NCBI GenBank assembly: GCA_023974075.1
Contig: CM043791.1
Span: 1,670,009 to 1,734,008, forward strand
Length of the DNA: 64,000 nt
Direction: 5' to 3'
From: Chaenocephalus aceratus
Taxonomy: Eukaryota; Chordata; Actinopteri; Perciformes; Channichthyidae
Shown here one piece after another: positions 31,350 to 42,471 of this stretch. The notes below the pieces were generated by a model. The model saw only the letters and a program-made list of their open reading frames with translations, was not told the DNA's origin and ran no database searches. The position numbers and the translations under genes are program-made. The first letter of the stretch is position 1, and each line of letters starts with the position of its first letter.

Positions 31350-34300
31350 GTGAGTTATTATGAAGTGGATAAGTTAGCATGCTAATGTTAGCGAGGTGAG
31401 CTCCTGACAGGCTGTGCTGTGGAATGTCTCGACTCTGAGTGACAGGCTGAACAGGTTCATGTGGCTGAACCAATGCAGTCTGTGGGCTGAACCGGCTGCA
31501 TCAGGGCCAACGTTTATAGATAATAAATTACACTTGTATGTTATACCACTTAATTATGTGTTACAAATCTATGCAGGTCTATGCACTGGATTGTTCCCGT
31601 GTACACTACTATGTACATTTGTGTGTATGTACATATGTCACCCTTGTAGTCACTCCGCTCTGTTTGTAACTGACTAAACGTGTTTCTCTGTAGGCTACAA
31701 GTGACCAGAGACTGATCTATGGCGGTAAACTGCTGCCAGATCACCTGCCCATTAAAGACCTCTTCCGACAGGTACGTGACAGACAGCACACGGCTCTGTT
31801 TACCGTACTTTGGCATGTGTTCTTTGGGAGAGTTGTTCACTTACTGGGCCTAATGAAAAGTGGTTGCTTCAGATATTGTGGCATATGTTTTATATTGGAC
31901 TATATAACCAAAACTTACTCCACTTAGCATTCTTAGTAAAACTATTGTCTTTTTAAATGAAGTTCGGGTGTATGAAGAACACAACACTGTTTATCAAAGT
32001 TAATTGATTGTCAGAACAACATTTCATCTTGATTGGGCAACATGATGTCCAACGTAAAGGCTTGAATATCGCATTGTGTTTTACCATGTAGCTTTTCTAA
32101 TCAGACATGTATGTCCGTTTCTCAGACCGACTCGTTCCCCACACTGCACCTGGTGTGTGCTACTAGGACTCCGGCCCAAGGCCCCCTGGGAGCTAGACCT
32201 AAGGTAAGAGTAGTCACACTGAACTATTCTCACAAGCTCAACATCATCTTCCCAGTTATTTTTCAAGTGGGAAGCGACGTGTCTTTTCGTGACAGCAGGT
32301 GTTTGTTCCCAGCACACAATAGGTGTCATGCAACGGGTGTGTGTTGTTAGTCACTGGCAACATGAGCGATTCCCTCCTTGTGTTTGTGTTCATCTGCGGG
32401 CCACACATCCATATCATGCAGGGACAGCTGTCACCTAAACAACACAGACGGAGGTCAGTGGCGGATCTAGAACACTTATTGGGTTGGCATGAAGACTTTA
32501 AGGGGTAGCAGAAATATATACATGCTCATTTAATTGCCAACATTCACATCTATCAAATTATATTTTAAGACAGGAACATAATATTGTTGTGGCATATGAG
32601 TAAATCATTGCATATATATATATATATATATATACACACAAAAGGTGGCATTAGAACTCAATGTGTTGTTTTCTTTACTTATATACAGCCTTTTAAATGT
32701 TATCGTCTCATTCTATATCTCGTCTTGCATTAGAAAAGTCCCACTACTGAGTGCAACGGTTTCACTTCCGGCTCATCTTTCAGAACCCAGCTGCTCTTTA
32801 GAGATGCAAAGTAAAGCTTATGATACCTGGCCTGAGTGTCACAACCCTGCTCTGCTAAACCAAGGCTACACAACCTCCAAGTGCTTTTACACACTAAAGC
32901 TTATATCTACAGACGTATGAAAGTATATTTTCTGCAGTGCTGAGGGACATCCAATATATTGCTTACATTTGAAAAAAGTTCAAACTGTTGTTGCCTCTGC
33001 AGACCAAGGAGACAGAGCAGCCCGGTGCCCCCCGTCCTCAGGCAGGCTCTGGTCCTCCGAGTCCTCCTGACCCCTCATCCTCAGTCCAGCCCCCCAGCTC
33101 ACCCTCACTGAGGCAGAGGAGGCACACCTCTTCACCTTCAGCTGCGGCAGCTCACACACCAGCCCCCCTGTCTCCACCAGCATGGCCAGTGTAAGTCATA
33201 CAAGAAGAAATGATGCATCTTCTGAACTGTATTAGATTGCATTGGCATGGCTGGACATCAACAGTTAAGAGTATACCGGATGTGTTCAGGAAAGTTCTTT
33301 CGTAACAACACTTCCCACACTATCTCCTCCTTTAATATGTGTTCTCTTCTTCCAGGCAGTTAGTTGCTTCAACAACAAGGCCCATCTCCTTTTATTTAAC
33401 TTGTACAATTGTTGTGACATATTAAAGGTGGGGTAGGTAATTTTGGAGAAACCGGCTCGAGATCGCTAGAATTTGAAAATACACAGCCGGAAAAAATCTG
33501 CCACTTCCTCACAGAGCCCCGCCTCCAACACACACGAACGCGCACATGACCAATGAGGGCACGAGATCAGTTTGTGCACAGATGGAAGGCTGACAGGCAG
33601 GTAGGCCATCCAGTTACTTTAGCCGGCCGGCTCAGATGATTGGTCGTGCTTTTTACAGCGCTACGGCTTCCACAGATGACATTTTGTATGGATTTTTTGT
33701 CAAAGCACTTCAGATATTCATTGCTATCTGGATGTTAAGAGCATTCCATGGAATATAACAACAAGTGTATCTCGAGCCGGTTTCTCAAACTTACCTACCC
33801 CACCTTTAATAGTTTTTATGACATTTTTATATTTGCTCATATTTGCATATATCTTACTGTGTTGATGTCGGAAACGTTATACTCCAAATCAAACTGAAAA
33901 CCATGTTGTTGTTCTGGTTCTTTGGCTGCTGTGTTCGGTGTCGGTGTGAGCGGATGTGAACAGTGTGTTTCTCCTGCAGGCCTCCACAGATGCTCCAGCC
34001 AGCCTTCCCCACCTACTCTCTCTACAGCCCCCAGCAGCTCATGTGGCTCCAGCATGTTTACGCTAGACAGTATTACATGCAATAGTACGTTTTTATTTAT
34101 ACCACTTTACCATTGGTGTGAGTTCTTCTTCAGTCTCATTGTGCGTGCCTTTGTCCTGCTATGCTTACTTTTCTTTGTGCATCATTTGCACAAAAAGCAC
34201 CCTTCAAATCTCCAGAGCTCCAGAGCTTCATGCATTGTGCTCCGTAGTGCCATATCATAATGAATGGTGTCTCATGGAACTGTCTCCTGACATTGTTATA

Positions 34301-37300
34301 TTAACGTTGGAGTCATGTTTGATTAGCATGTTATATTTTGAAGTGGAGGTCCTTCCTTTTTTACAATTTTGCCAAATCAACTTCTTAAAAACTAATGACC
34401 AGAAAGGGATGTCCTATCTAGTTAGGTGTCTTATTTTCTCAGTATATCGAAAGAGTCTCTCTTTAGACACATTTAAAGCATTATCTAGGGCAGTGTTTCT
34501 CAAACTTTTTCATACCAAGGACCACTTAACCAATAAAAAAAACACTCGCGGACCACCTAACTCCACAAATATCCAAAATCACATCGTTTTTCTATAACAG
34601 ATTACAAATCGCCTGAAAATGGTACAAACAAGCGGCAACATGTGTGATGAAGGTGTTGCACTGGGCTATATCATACAATTGAAAGTGAAACTTAAGCTCG
34701 CTCCATTGCGGAGATATTAATTAATTTATTTAAAATGTGAAATTGTACTAATATACTCACGGACCACTAGGGGGCGCTCACGGACCACCAGTGGTCCGCA
34801 GACCACACTTTGAGAAGCACTGATCTAGGGAGCTGGTGTAAACCTTCTAAAGTGTATCCCTTCTATAATATATGAATTTAATTAATTAATTCAGAATTAA
34901 ATATATATATTTTTTTTTTAATGCGAGATCTAAACATTGTTCTTCTAAATCTCCTACACCCGGTTCTTTTAATTCATCTGTTCTTTCTAAATGTGTTGTA
35001 GCTGTTGTTCATTGTTCTCAGCTTATTATGAGTATAACATTCTCCTCTTCCAGTTTCTAACCCTCCTTGTGTTTACCTCACACTGATAGCCATGCAGCGC
35101 TGGCCGCAGCAGGCACTCTACCGTCAGCACCAGCTACAACCATTGGCCAGTACCCTCCTGTTCCCGCCCACCAGGTACCTGTCCCAGCCCCATTAGCCAA
35201 TCAGAACCCCATCGAAAACCTGCCCGCCAATCAGAACCCAGTGCAGGACGGTGCTTTCATCAACCCTGGGGAGGCCAACCAGAACATGAGGATGAACGCG
35301 CAGGGGGGGGCGGTGATGGAGGACGAGGACGACGTGGAGCGGGATTGGCTGGACTGGATGTACTCCGCTGCCAGATTTGGCGTTCTGCTCATGATCGTGT
35401 ACTTCAACTCCAACCTGAGCCGCTTCCTGCTGGTGATGAGCACCCTGCTCCTCATGTACCTGTAAGTTCCATCCGTCCCTTTCTACTTCAGCTTTTACAT
35501 GTTCAGGTCCATTCTGGCTCATATGCTTCCCCTGCACTCTTGTGGGTCGACACACGTCCTTTAAATCCCTCCAGTGTGGGGCTCTGAACATCAGCGGCTC
35601 TCATCATCTGCTGCTGTTGGCTTCCAGAGCCGCCTCCAAAAGCATCAACTCTGTCTTCATATTCATATTGTAATCAACCTAGGAAGTAGGGATCTTTGAG
35701 TTATCAACTGAAGCCTGCATGTATTTCATTTAAAAAGAAAAGACTAATTAGGTTATATTTAGTGTTGTAGTCAAGACCCGAGACCAAGTCAAGACCCAGA
35801 CCGGAGTGGACCAAGACCAAAACTTTAAGAGGTCGAGCCCGAGTCAAGACCAAGACCGAAGTGTACTAAGACCAAAACTTTAAGAGGTCGAGCCCGAGTC
35901 AAGACCAAGACCGGAGTGGACCAAGACCAACACTTTAAGAGGTCGAGACCGAGTCAAGACCAAGACCGGAGTGTACCAAGACCAACACTTTAAGAGGTCG
36001 AGACCGAGTCAAGACCAAGAAGACCAAGGCAGGGCGAGACTACTGTGAATCCAACGCTACACGACACACTTCCAATACCATGTGTAAGACACCTGAGTCA
36101 AGTTGATCTGAAGTATCCACATCATCATAGAAACAGTAAGATATCAAGTTGAACTTGAATCATATTTACCAAGTGATTATTTTCATTTGAAAACAGTAAA
36201 TTAGTGAAACTATTGTGGTCTGTTTAGCCAAATGTAATTATGGTTGAATGTCCACATGTTCACGTGAAGGCCGTTTGAGTGCGTGTTGTTATCGTCATGT
36301 TGTTCCTTTGCTCACGTGTCCTGCTCCCACACTCTGTTTGCTCTCGCACAACCCTTCACCTCGACACACACATGCCCGCAGGAATACTCACGTGTTTGTA
36401 TGTCAAGAGAGAAGTATGAATTGCTAAACAGAAAACAATTAAGAGAAATAATGAGTGAAAAAATACAATGTTTACTTCAATTATAAAAGAAGTGAACTTT
36501 GATCAAATGTTAGAGAGAAACTGTGTGTGTGTCCGAGGACACAGATAACAGATAAAGGTCAGAATGAGTTTGACTGACTCACCAGGTTAACGCTCAGAGA
36601 CAAACACGTCATGCAGAAGACACGAGGCCCGTCCTGTCACTAAGAGGATCTAAAGGTGCTGTCTTTACCATGCTCTCGCTCTGCGGGCAGGTGAGTACAT
36701 GTAGACAGTCAGCAGAGGTAGTCCTGCTGTCAGAGTGGCATGTGATGCTAGGGGTCGCCCATCTGGGCCCGTTGGTTGATGTTTACTTCCTTTTTGTGAC
36801 CAACTTTTTATTGTTTTTTTGTTTTGTTTTGCCCTCACAAAAGGGACTTATACAGATACAAATGATATAGACAATACAAAAAGCAAAATAAATATATATA
36901 GGGAATCCCTTTCCCATGCCACCCCGTCCCCCCCCTCTTCCCACCCATCTTGCCATTTCACAGAAAATCCTACCTGATGTTTTTTAGCAATCGTCTGAGT
37001 TCATCTATATATTATATATATATTATAGCATAACAATTTATAGCATAACAATTTATCCACATAAAATACATTCATTCCTTTTTGATGTTTACTTCCTTCA
37101 GTAACATTTTCCGGGTTCCTGGGAGTGTGTGACTGAACATATTTTTTAAAAAGTTGCATTTTCCTCAGCCATTGTTAAAAGATAACAAGCCAAGAAAACA
37201 TACTGTGCTCCCCAGATCCTAACGATGTGGAGTAGAATTAAGGAACACTTTGAACAGTCCAAGTGTTTAATTGAAAAGATAGTTAGTAGCTGATGGTTAG

Positions 37301-38081
37301 CCCAACCCCAGAACCTGCTTGATGCTGTTCACACAACACTAAGAAGTGCCTTCATATAAAACACATGTTATTAAAATCTGAATGTTCTACAATCCTTCCT
37401 TTCAGGGTAAACCACTAACGCAAAAGAAACCAACATTCTAGAGAGATGACATCTTACTCTTTCTTGTTTTTAAACGTAACTTGTAAATACAGTAGTGACA
37501 TCCTCTTTGACTTTGAATTCATTTTGTTTCCTCTCCTGTTTTTCTCCACAGACACTCTGTTGGCTGGTTCCCCTTTAGAAGACGAGCGCAGGTCCAAGGA
37601 CCCAACCCCCTGCAGCCCCCTGAGGTCCAGCACGAGAACAGAAACCCTAACGCAGTAAGAGAACAGTTCCACTCTGCTTTCCCTTCATTCAGCTGAAGTG
37701 TTATGAACATCTGGATACCCCAGCTGTTCACGGTCTCTGCTCGCTGACGTAGGCCCGATGGACCACTGTGGGCTGATCTGCTGACTGAAATAATACACCT
37801 TTGATGGAAAACCCTTTGTGTGATGCATCGTTTGTCTTTGTCTCTTCAGGGGAGGAGCTGCTGAGACAGGGGAGGAGCCTGCTGACAGACAGGGGGAGGA
37901 GCCTGCTGACAGACAGGGGGAGGAGCCTGCCGCTGAAGAGGGCGGGTCAGAGGGACACGGACCAATGGCGGCAGTGTTAGTTCCTCCTTACAGGGTGTCA
38001 GCCATGTGGACAGCCTGGGTGTTCCTTAAGACCTTCTTCTCCTCCCTCATTCCTGAGGTTGCCCAGGGGATGGCCAACTGA
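31196..38081 (+). CDS. herpud1: herpud1, ER-stress-induced ubiquitin-like membrane protein, eight coding exons
   Basis: HERPUD1 sits in the ER membrane and helps organise the HRD1 retrotranslocation complex in ER-associated degradation. It is induced by the unfolded protein response. Exons: 31196-31349, 31694-31771, 32126-32203, 33003-33190, 33980-34084, 35090-35461, 37552-37654, 37850-38081. The ubiquitin-like domain is in exons 1-3 (ITLLIK, NWTVKDLKRHL, QRLIYGGKLLPDHLPIKDLF, FPTLHLVC). A Pro/Ser-rich linker is exon 4. LYSPQQLMWLQHVYARQYYM is exon 5. The Asn-rich NQN motifs, RDWLDWMYSAARFGVLLMIV and the membrane hairpin are exon 6, continuing to GWFPF in exon 7. Exon 8 ends with TAWVFLKTFFSSLIPE. 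Two apparent extra bases (exon 1 and the start of exon 8) break the frame as written. Corrected length would be about 435 residues against 391 in human. Confidence 0.95.
31694..31771 (+). CDS. herpud1: herpud1 exon 2
   Basis: 26 codons in phase 0: ATSDQRLIYGGKLLPDHLPI then KDLFRQ, the second half of the ubiquitin-like fold. Acceptor ctgtag, donor GTACGT. Confidence 0.96.
32126..32203 (+). CDS. herpud1: herpud1 exon 3
   Basis: 26 codons in phase 0: TDSFPTLHLVCATRTPAQ completes the ubiquitin-like domain. Acceptor tctcag, donor GTAAGA. Confidence 0.94.
33003..33190 (+). CDS. herpud1: herpud1 exon 4
   Basis: A Pro/Ser-rich linker beginning TKETEQPGAPRPQAG and containing LRQRRHTSSPSAAAAH. It ends with two bases of a Val codon. 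Low sequence conservation is expected here. Confidence 0.9.
33426..33805. mobile_element. TTAA-flanked MITE in herpud1 intron 4
   Basis: Inverted ends AGGTGGGGTAGGTAA and TTACCTACCCCACCT, with TTAA on both sides (33422-33425 and 33806-33809). Further in, gaaaccggctcgaga is mirrored by tctcgagccggtttc. TTAA fits Kolobok or piggyBac, and the AGG start favours Kolobok, as at 6522. Confidence 0.85.
33980..34084 (+). CDS. herpud1: herpud1 exon 5
   Basis: Encodes PPQMLQPAFPTYSLYSPQQL then MWLQHVYARQYYMQY, strongly conserved in HERPUD proteins. Acceptor cctgcag, donor GTACGT. Confidence 0.95.
34491..34822. mobile_element. hAT MITE in herpud1 intron 5
   Basis: The ends CAGTGTTTCTCAAA and TTTGAGAAGCACTG are inverted, with exact 8-bp duplication ATCTAGGG (34483-34490 and 34823-34830). 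The same family occurs as a dimer at 56782-57451. Confidence 0.92.
35090..35461 (+). CDS. herpud1: herpud1 exon 6
   Basis: The largest exon, 372 bp. It holds repeated ANQNP motifs, GEANQNMRMNAQGGAV, an acidic EDEDDVERDWLDWMYSAA box, then hydrophobic FGVLLMIVYF and LSRFLLVMSTLLLMYL forming the two membrane helices. Acceptor ctgatag, donor GTAAGT after two bases of a Leu codon. Confidence 0.95.
35776..36025. repeat. 55-bp minisatellite, about four copies
   Basis: ccggagtg or ccgaagtg recurs at 35801, 35856, 35911 and 35966, exactly 55 bases apart, with caagacc and aagaggtcgagcccgagtc inside each unit. It lies in herpud1 intron 6. Confidence 0.9.
37552..37654 (+). CDS. herpud1: herpud1 exon 7
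   Basis: Encodes HSVGWFPFRRRAQVQGP and PPEVQHENRNPNA, matching the HHVGWFPF region of mammalian HERPUD1 after the membrane hairpin. It ends in phase 0 before GTAAGA. Confidence 0.94.
37850..38081 (+). CDS. herpud1: herpud1 last exon with 24-bp coding repeat
   Basis: In the family frame it reads GAAETGEEPADRQGEEPADR onward to SAMWTAWVFLKTFFSSLIPE and TGA at 38079-38081. That frame begins at 37851, one base after the AG acceptor, while exon 7 ends in phase 0. So one G in the run 37849-37852 is surplus. Two exact EEPADRQG units (37872-37919) and a partial third form a cytosolic acidic repeat not seen in the human protein. Confidence 0.85.
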
Positions 38082-38478
38082 CCACCTAGGACAGATCCTT
38101 TTTATAGAGACACCGTGAATAATCTCTGGAGCCAAAGGAAAACCTTTCAACTCGAGACAAATACAATCACACATGACTGTGACATTCCTATTAGCAATAG
38201 TTAACAACGCTGCGTTTTGACATTGGTCTTTCCTCAGAGTGGGACGCAAAGTTGAAACGCCAGCAAAATAAAAAGATGGCAGAATAAAAAAAGATGTGGA
38301 CTGGTTCCAAAGGACAGAGAGGACCAGAACTATCAGCAACACCTGCATAGTCCAATGGGATCCCATGTTATCCCAGCTCTATCCGACCTCTGTCTGCTGA
38401 TAGTGGGTGTATGCGTCCTGCTGCGTCTCACTGAGACCCTCACCCATGACACGGCAGCGTGTAGCAGCCAAGAGTATC

Positions 38479-38484
38479 AATAAA
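38479..38484 (+). promoter_or_regulatory. Probable herpud1 polyadenylation signal
   Basis: AATAAA about 400 bases after the stop codon, followed by a TG-rich stretch (cctgactgctggactttgtt). Confidence 0.6.
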
Positions 38485-38505
38485 CCTTTCACCTGACTGC
38501 TGGAC

Positions 38506-40990
38506 TTTGTTAACCACATTGTGTTACTGTGAGGAGGTTAATAGGCATGGACTTGTCTGTCATACATGTGATCAGGATCAATGCGTTCCCACTCATGAGG
38601 ATTACATGAACCATGTTCTTTTAAGTCAAAACCCACTCCAGGCCTCTGTCGGATGGCTCTCTGTTTGTTTCCACGGACAGATTTATTTTGGATGTACAAA
38701 GTGTCCCTGCGTGGAGCCTGGGTTTGATTACAGCTGTGGGCCATGTTGTTGTTTCCACTTGTTGGCAGACTATGGAAGCTAGCATAATGTAGTACACGTC
38801 TATTATTTAGAGATGCTTTTTGGTTTGTTTCTCAATGTACTTGATATTCAAACAGCTCCGCTTTATCAGTTTAATTCAGATTATTTTGGCATTTTCCTTC
38901 TATAGTCAGTGTGCTTTAGAAACCAGTTCATTAGGGGGAGACTTGTTATTGAGATCAGCTGGTCTTTGGTACCAAACGCAAATTAGACGCCTTGCCAAAT
39001 ATCTGGGTACATCTTTTTTGTATAGTGATGTGGCCATAGTTCAATATATACATTGTAAATCAAGTTTTGTAAATATACTTAAAGTTCACAAAGCACTTTA
39101 CAATATGTATCTTATGCAAGCCTCTTTACATTTGGAGGAATTCTGATGTTGTATTGTTCATGGAAAGCCTTGTAATGTAAACACAAGGCCTCACAGCTCT
39201 GATGGGATTGAGAGTCCAGTCCAACATCCCGTTCAAACAACACGTGGACACTATAAAGCCAGTCCAGTGCTGAGAAACTGCCCACATGTTGCTTTAGGAG
39301 AACATGTGTTCTGGTTTTCAGTGTCAAACGGTTTAGAAATATATGGAAAGTTTCTCATAGCTAAGATTTTAATTTCGTAATGAAGCTATCAAATCACTCC
39401 TACAGTACCTTTAAAGCATGCTCATCTCATCATATTGATTGGGAAACCTGTGCTGTCACTGATCAGAAGCATGAATACTTGCATCTACTGGTCACTTTAT
39501 CACTGATTGTGGTCACCATGTTTAATTGGACATGTATTGGTTTGTCTTTCTTTTAGGACGGTGGTGGATGTTGTGGAATGAGGTGTGTGTTGAGGAGGAC
39601 TTGCAATAAATGTGTATACCTGTAACCGCTTCCCGATGTGTTGATCTGTGCAGATATGGTTTGTGAGGACAGTGTTTCAGATTTAGAAATAAACAATGCA
39701 ACCACAGTTTATCCATACAGTATACACACACAGGGGGTCCGCGGGGTCTTAGCAAGTATTACACGTTGATAAATCAATTTAGTGAAAATGAAGGCTATTA
39801 AAAAGTAGGGCATTTCCCACGGTATTACATTTTGTAGCTTGTTTTCAATAAGTATATATATATTGTCCAAAGAGCTTGTGTTCTACAGTGTGCCTGAATG
39901 TACTCATGGCGTAGGTGTGCAGTGTGCTTCTGTAGTTTATTGATGGCATCCCGTTGGGTGTGACGTCAGATGAACGTCCTGTTCGCCCTGACCTTCACTG
40001 CTTGATAGCGCGAAGGTCCGTTTACGCCGGTTGTTAAACAACATCGTTATGGGGAAATGCAGGTCTGCGTCCAAATGGTTGGAAGATGAGGAGGAAGGAC
40101 AATCAATACTGTATATAGTCAATGTGAGGTAAAGTGTGTCGCCAAGGTAACCGGTTAACACTCAAAGTGGCGATGAGGTCTTAAAATGTATGAAAAGGGT
40201 CTTTAGAAAAGGTCTTAAAAAGGTCTTACATTTGACTTCCTGCATACACCCTGACACATACACAGGGAACAAGCTGAACGTCATGTCACCATCGGACACA
40301 CATGTTTGAGAAATGACAAAAATGAGGACCTTGAATAAACTCTCGCTGCACCTGACTGCAAACACACGTATTGTTTGCGTCAGACACAGTGTGTGTGGTT
40401 CTCTGCAGGACTCGGCTGGTGACCTGCATGTTTTCCCGATAGCTGTCATAGTCTGAAATAAGGTGGTACTTTACATTCTGTGTCAGTCTCTTGAAGCCAT
40501 TAGGCCCAAAATACTTGTTCACTTTGAAATACATTCTAAAAAAGAGAAGTCTGTAAAACAGGGGATAATAATAATTTAAATTAATTTGTGCAAATATCTG
40601 AATCCATTGGACCAAGCCAGATTGGCATGGTTACGGGCCTAATGGATGCGGAACATCACCATAAGATATACCAGATATGCCACAGGGTACTTTTTTCTCG
40701 AGAGTCAGGAAATAACCCTCCTCCAACGTTGTATCCAGTTATCTTAATACATCAGAGGCTGTACTGAGGCACAACGTAGCTTTGAGCTTATATGCTAATG
40801 TGAGCATGCTAACAATGTACTGCCTTTCATAGCATAGTTATGTATTCTCAGACTAAAACTCAAAGTTTAGCCTGATGATTACAAAAGTATTATAATCCAT
40901 TCTGGATCGATTGTATAGGCAAGAATGACTGTTCGAAATGTCATGGCAAAGCATCCAATAGTTACAGATTTGTATAGAAATGATGCCTTC
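38506..40990. other. Gene-free spacer after herpud1
   Basis: No exon recognised. The Cys-rich open frame at 38507-38782 has no splice signals and no family match. AATAAA sites near 39606 and 39690 could belong to alternative herpud1 3' ends. Confidence 0.4.
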
Positions 40991-40994
40991 TGCT

Positions 40995-41315
40995 AGGGGT
41001 GTCGAACTCAAGGCCCGGGGGCCAAATCCGGCCCGCAACCTAATTTTATGTGGCCCTCAAGAGCTTGCAAAGAATATAATATACAATACAATTGGTGTAA
41101 TTGTTGAATATTTACTTTCAATTATCTGCCCTAGACTTCTGCTTTCAGTCGTAGTTATTTAGGAAGTTATTACCAGAACTGATAATAATCTAATGCAGGG
41201 CCAACAATGTAATATAATACATTATTTGATATATATTATATATTTAAATATGTATATTTAAAATTACAACCGGCCCTTTGAGTGCAACCATAATGCTGAT
41301 GTGGCCCGGGATGAC
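40995..41315. repeat. hAT-like MITE remnant
   Basis: Left end aggggtgtcgaactcaaggc followed by ccgg, and a right part ggccctttgagtgcaacc with gtggcccgggatgac, resemble the common fish/vertebrate CAGGGGTGTCAAACTC hAT family. The right terminus is eroded. Confidence 0.5.
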
Positions 41316-41322
41316 ATTTAGT

Positions 41323-41570
41323 TACATGGTGTACTTCTACTCCACTACAGTTCAGAGGTAGGCCTACATGGTGTACTTCTACTCCTCTACAGTTCAGAGG
41401 TACATGGTGTACTTCTACTCCTCTACAGTTCAGAGGTACATGGTGTACTTCTACTCCTCTACAGTTCAGAGGTACATGGTGTACTTCTACTCCTCTACAG
41501 TTCAGAGGTACATGGTGTACTTCTACTCCACTACAGTTCAGAGGTACATGGTGTACTTTTCCTCCACTAC
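41323..41570. repeat. 36-bp minisatellite, about six copies
   Basis: Unit agaggtacatggtgtacttc followed by tactcctctacagttc. Some copies read tactccactac. Confidence 0.92.
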
Positions 41571-41619
41571 ATGTATTTAATACGTTTAGTTACTCCACAG
41601 ATGTAGATGAATGATGGTA

Positions 41620-42135
41620 AATCTAATCAAGTGTTGAATCAGACTTTAGTTCCACCTGGAGTAAATCCACCAGCTACCCTGCAGTCTACAAAGTACTTCA
41701 GACTAGCTGCACCTTCACCAGCTTTGAGAACACTTTCATGATCAATCATTATAAAACATATCATATAATATATGATATGTTTTCTGAAATGAACCAATCT
41801 GCACAATGACTACTTTACATTTTGGTATTTTTAAATATATGTTGATGCTAATACTTTTGTCCTTTACTTGAGTAACATTTTGAATGCAGTACTTTTACTT
41901 GTAAGATAGTATTCCTACACTCTGGTACTTTTACTTTTACTCAAGTACAACATCTGAGTACTTCTACTTTTACTCAAGTACAACATCTGAGTACTTCTAC
42001 TTTTACTCAAGTACAACATCTGAGTACTTCTACTTTTACTCAAGTACAACATCTGAGTACTTCTACTTTTACTCAAGTACAACATCTGAGTACTTCTACT
42101 TTTACTCAAGCACAACATCTGAGTACTTCTCCCCC
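41620..42135. repeat. Inverted copy of the 8.7-9.8 kb repeat with its own 33-bp array
   Basis: 41630-41720 is the reverse complement of 9503-9605. At 41930-42130, six 33-bp units tacttctacttttactcaag plus tacaacatctgag form an array, the reverse-complement relative of the array at 8707-9320. Confidence 0.9.
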
Positions 42136-42471
42136 CACACACAAAGGCTCTTCTATATCAGATACCCCCTTTGTTATCTCTAGTCTCTCTTTAGGTTCAA
42201 CTCTTACTCTTGTTTCATCGCACTATTGTCTATGAAGTTAAACCAAATGTATACAGTTGCTATCAGAAAAGATCATGGGAGCCTGCCTGCAGACCTCCAC
42301 TCTCAGGACAGTTCCGGTGCAGACCTCCAGTCTCAGGACACCTCCACTGTCAGTACAGGAAGTGATGATTCTGATGCGTTTTTTTTTCCCGCCCACCGAA
42401 GGACTCGAGACTGGAGGTGATGAGTCCGCCCACCGTGCACTTTGGGTCGGCCTTGGTCAAGCCCTTTTGAC

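Noticed and set aside
38507..38782. Cys-rich 91-codon frame after herpud1
   Set aside because: It follows a polyadenylation signal, has no recognised domain and no splice sites. It is most likely chance in 3' flanking sequence.
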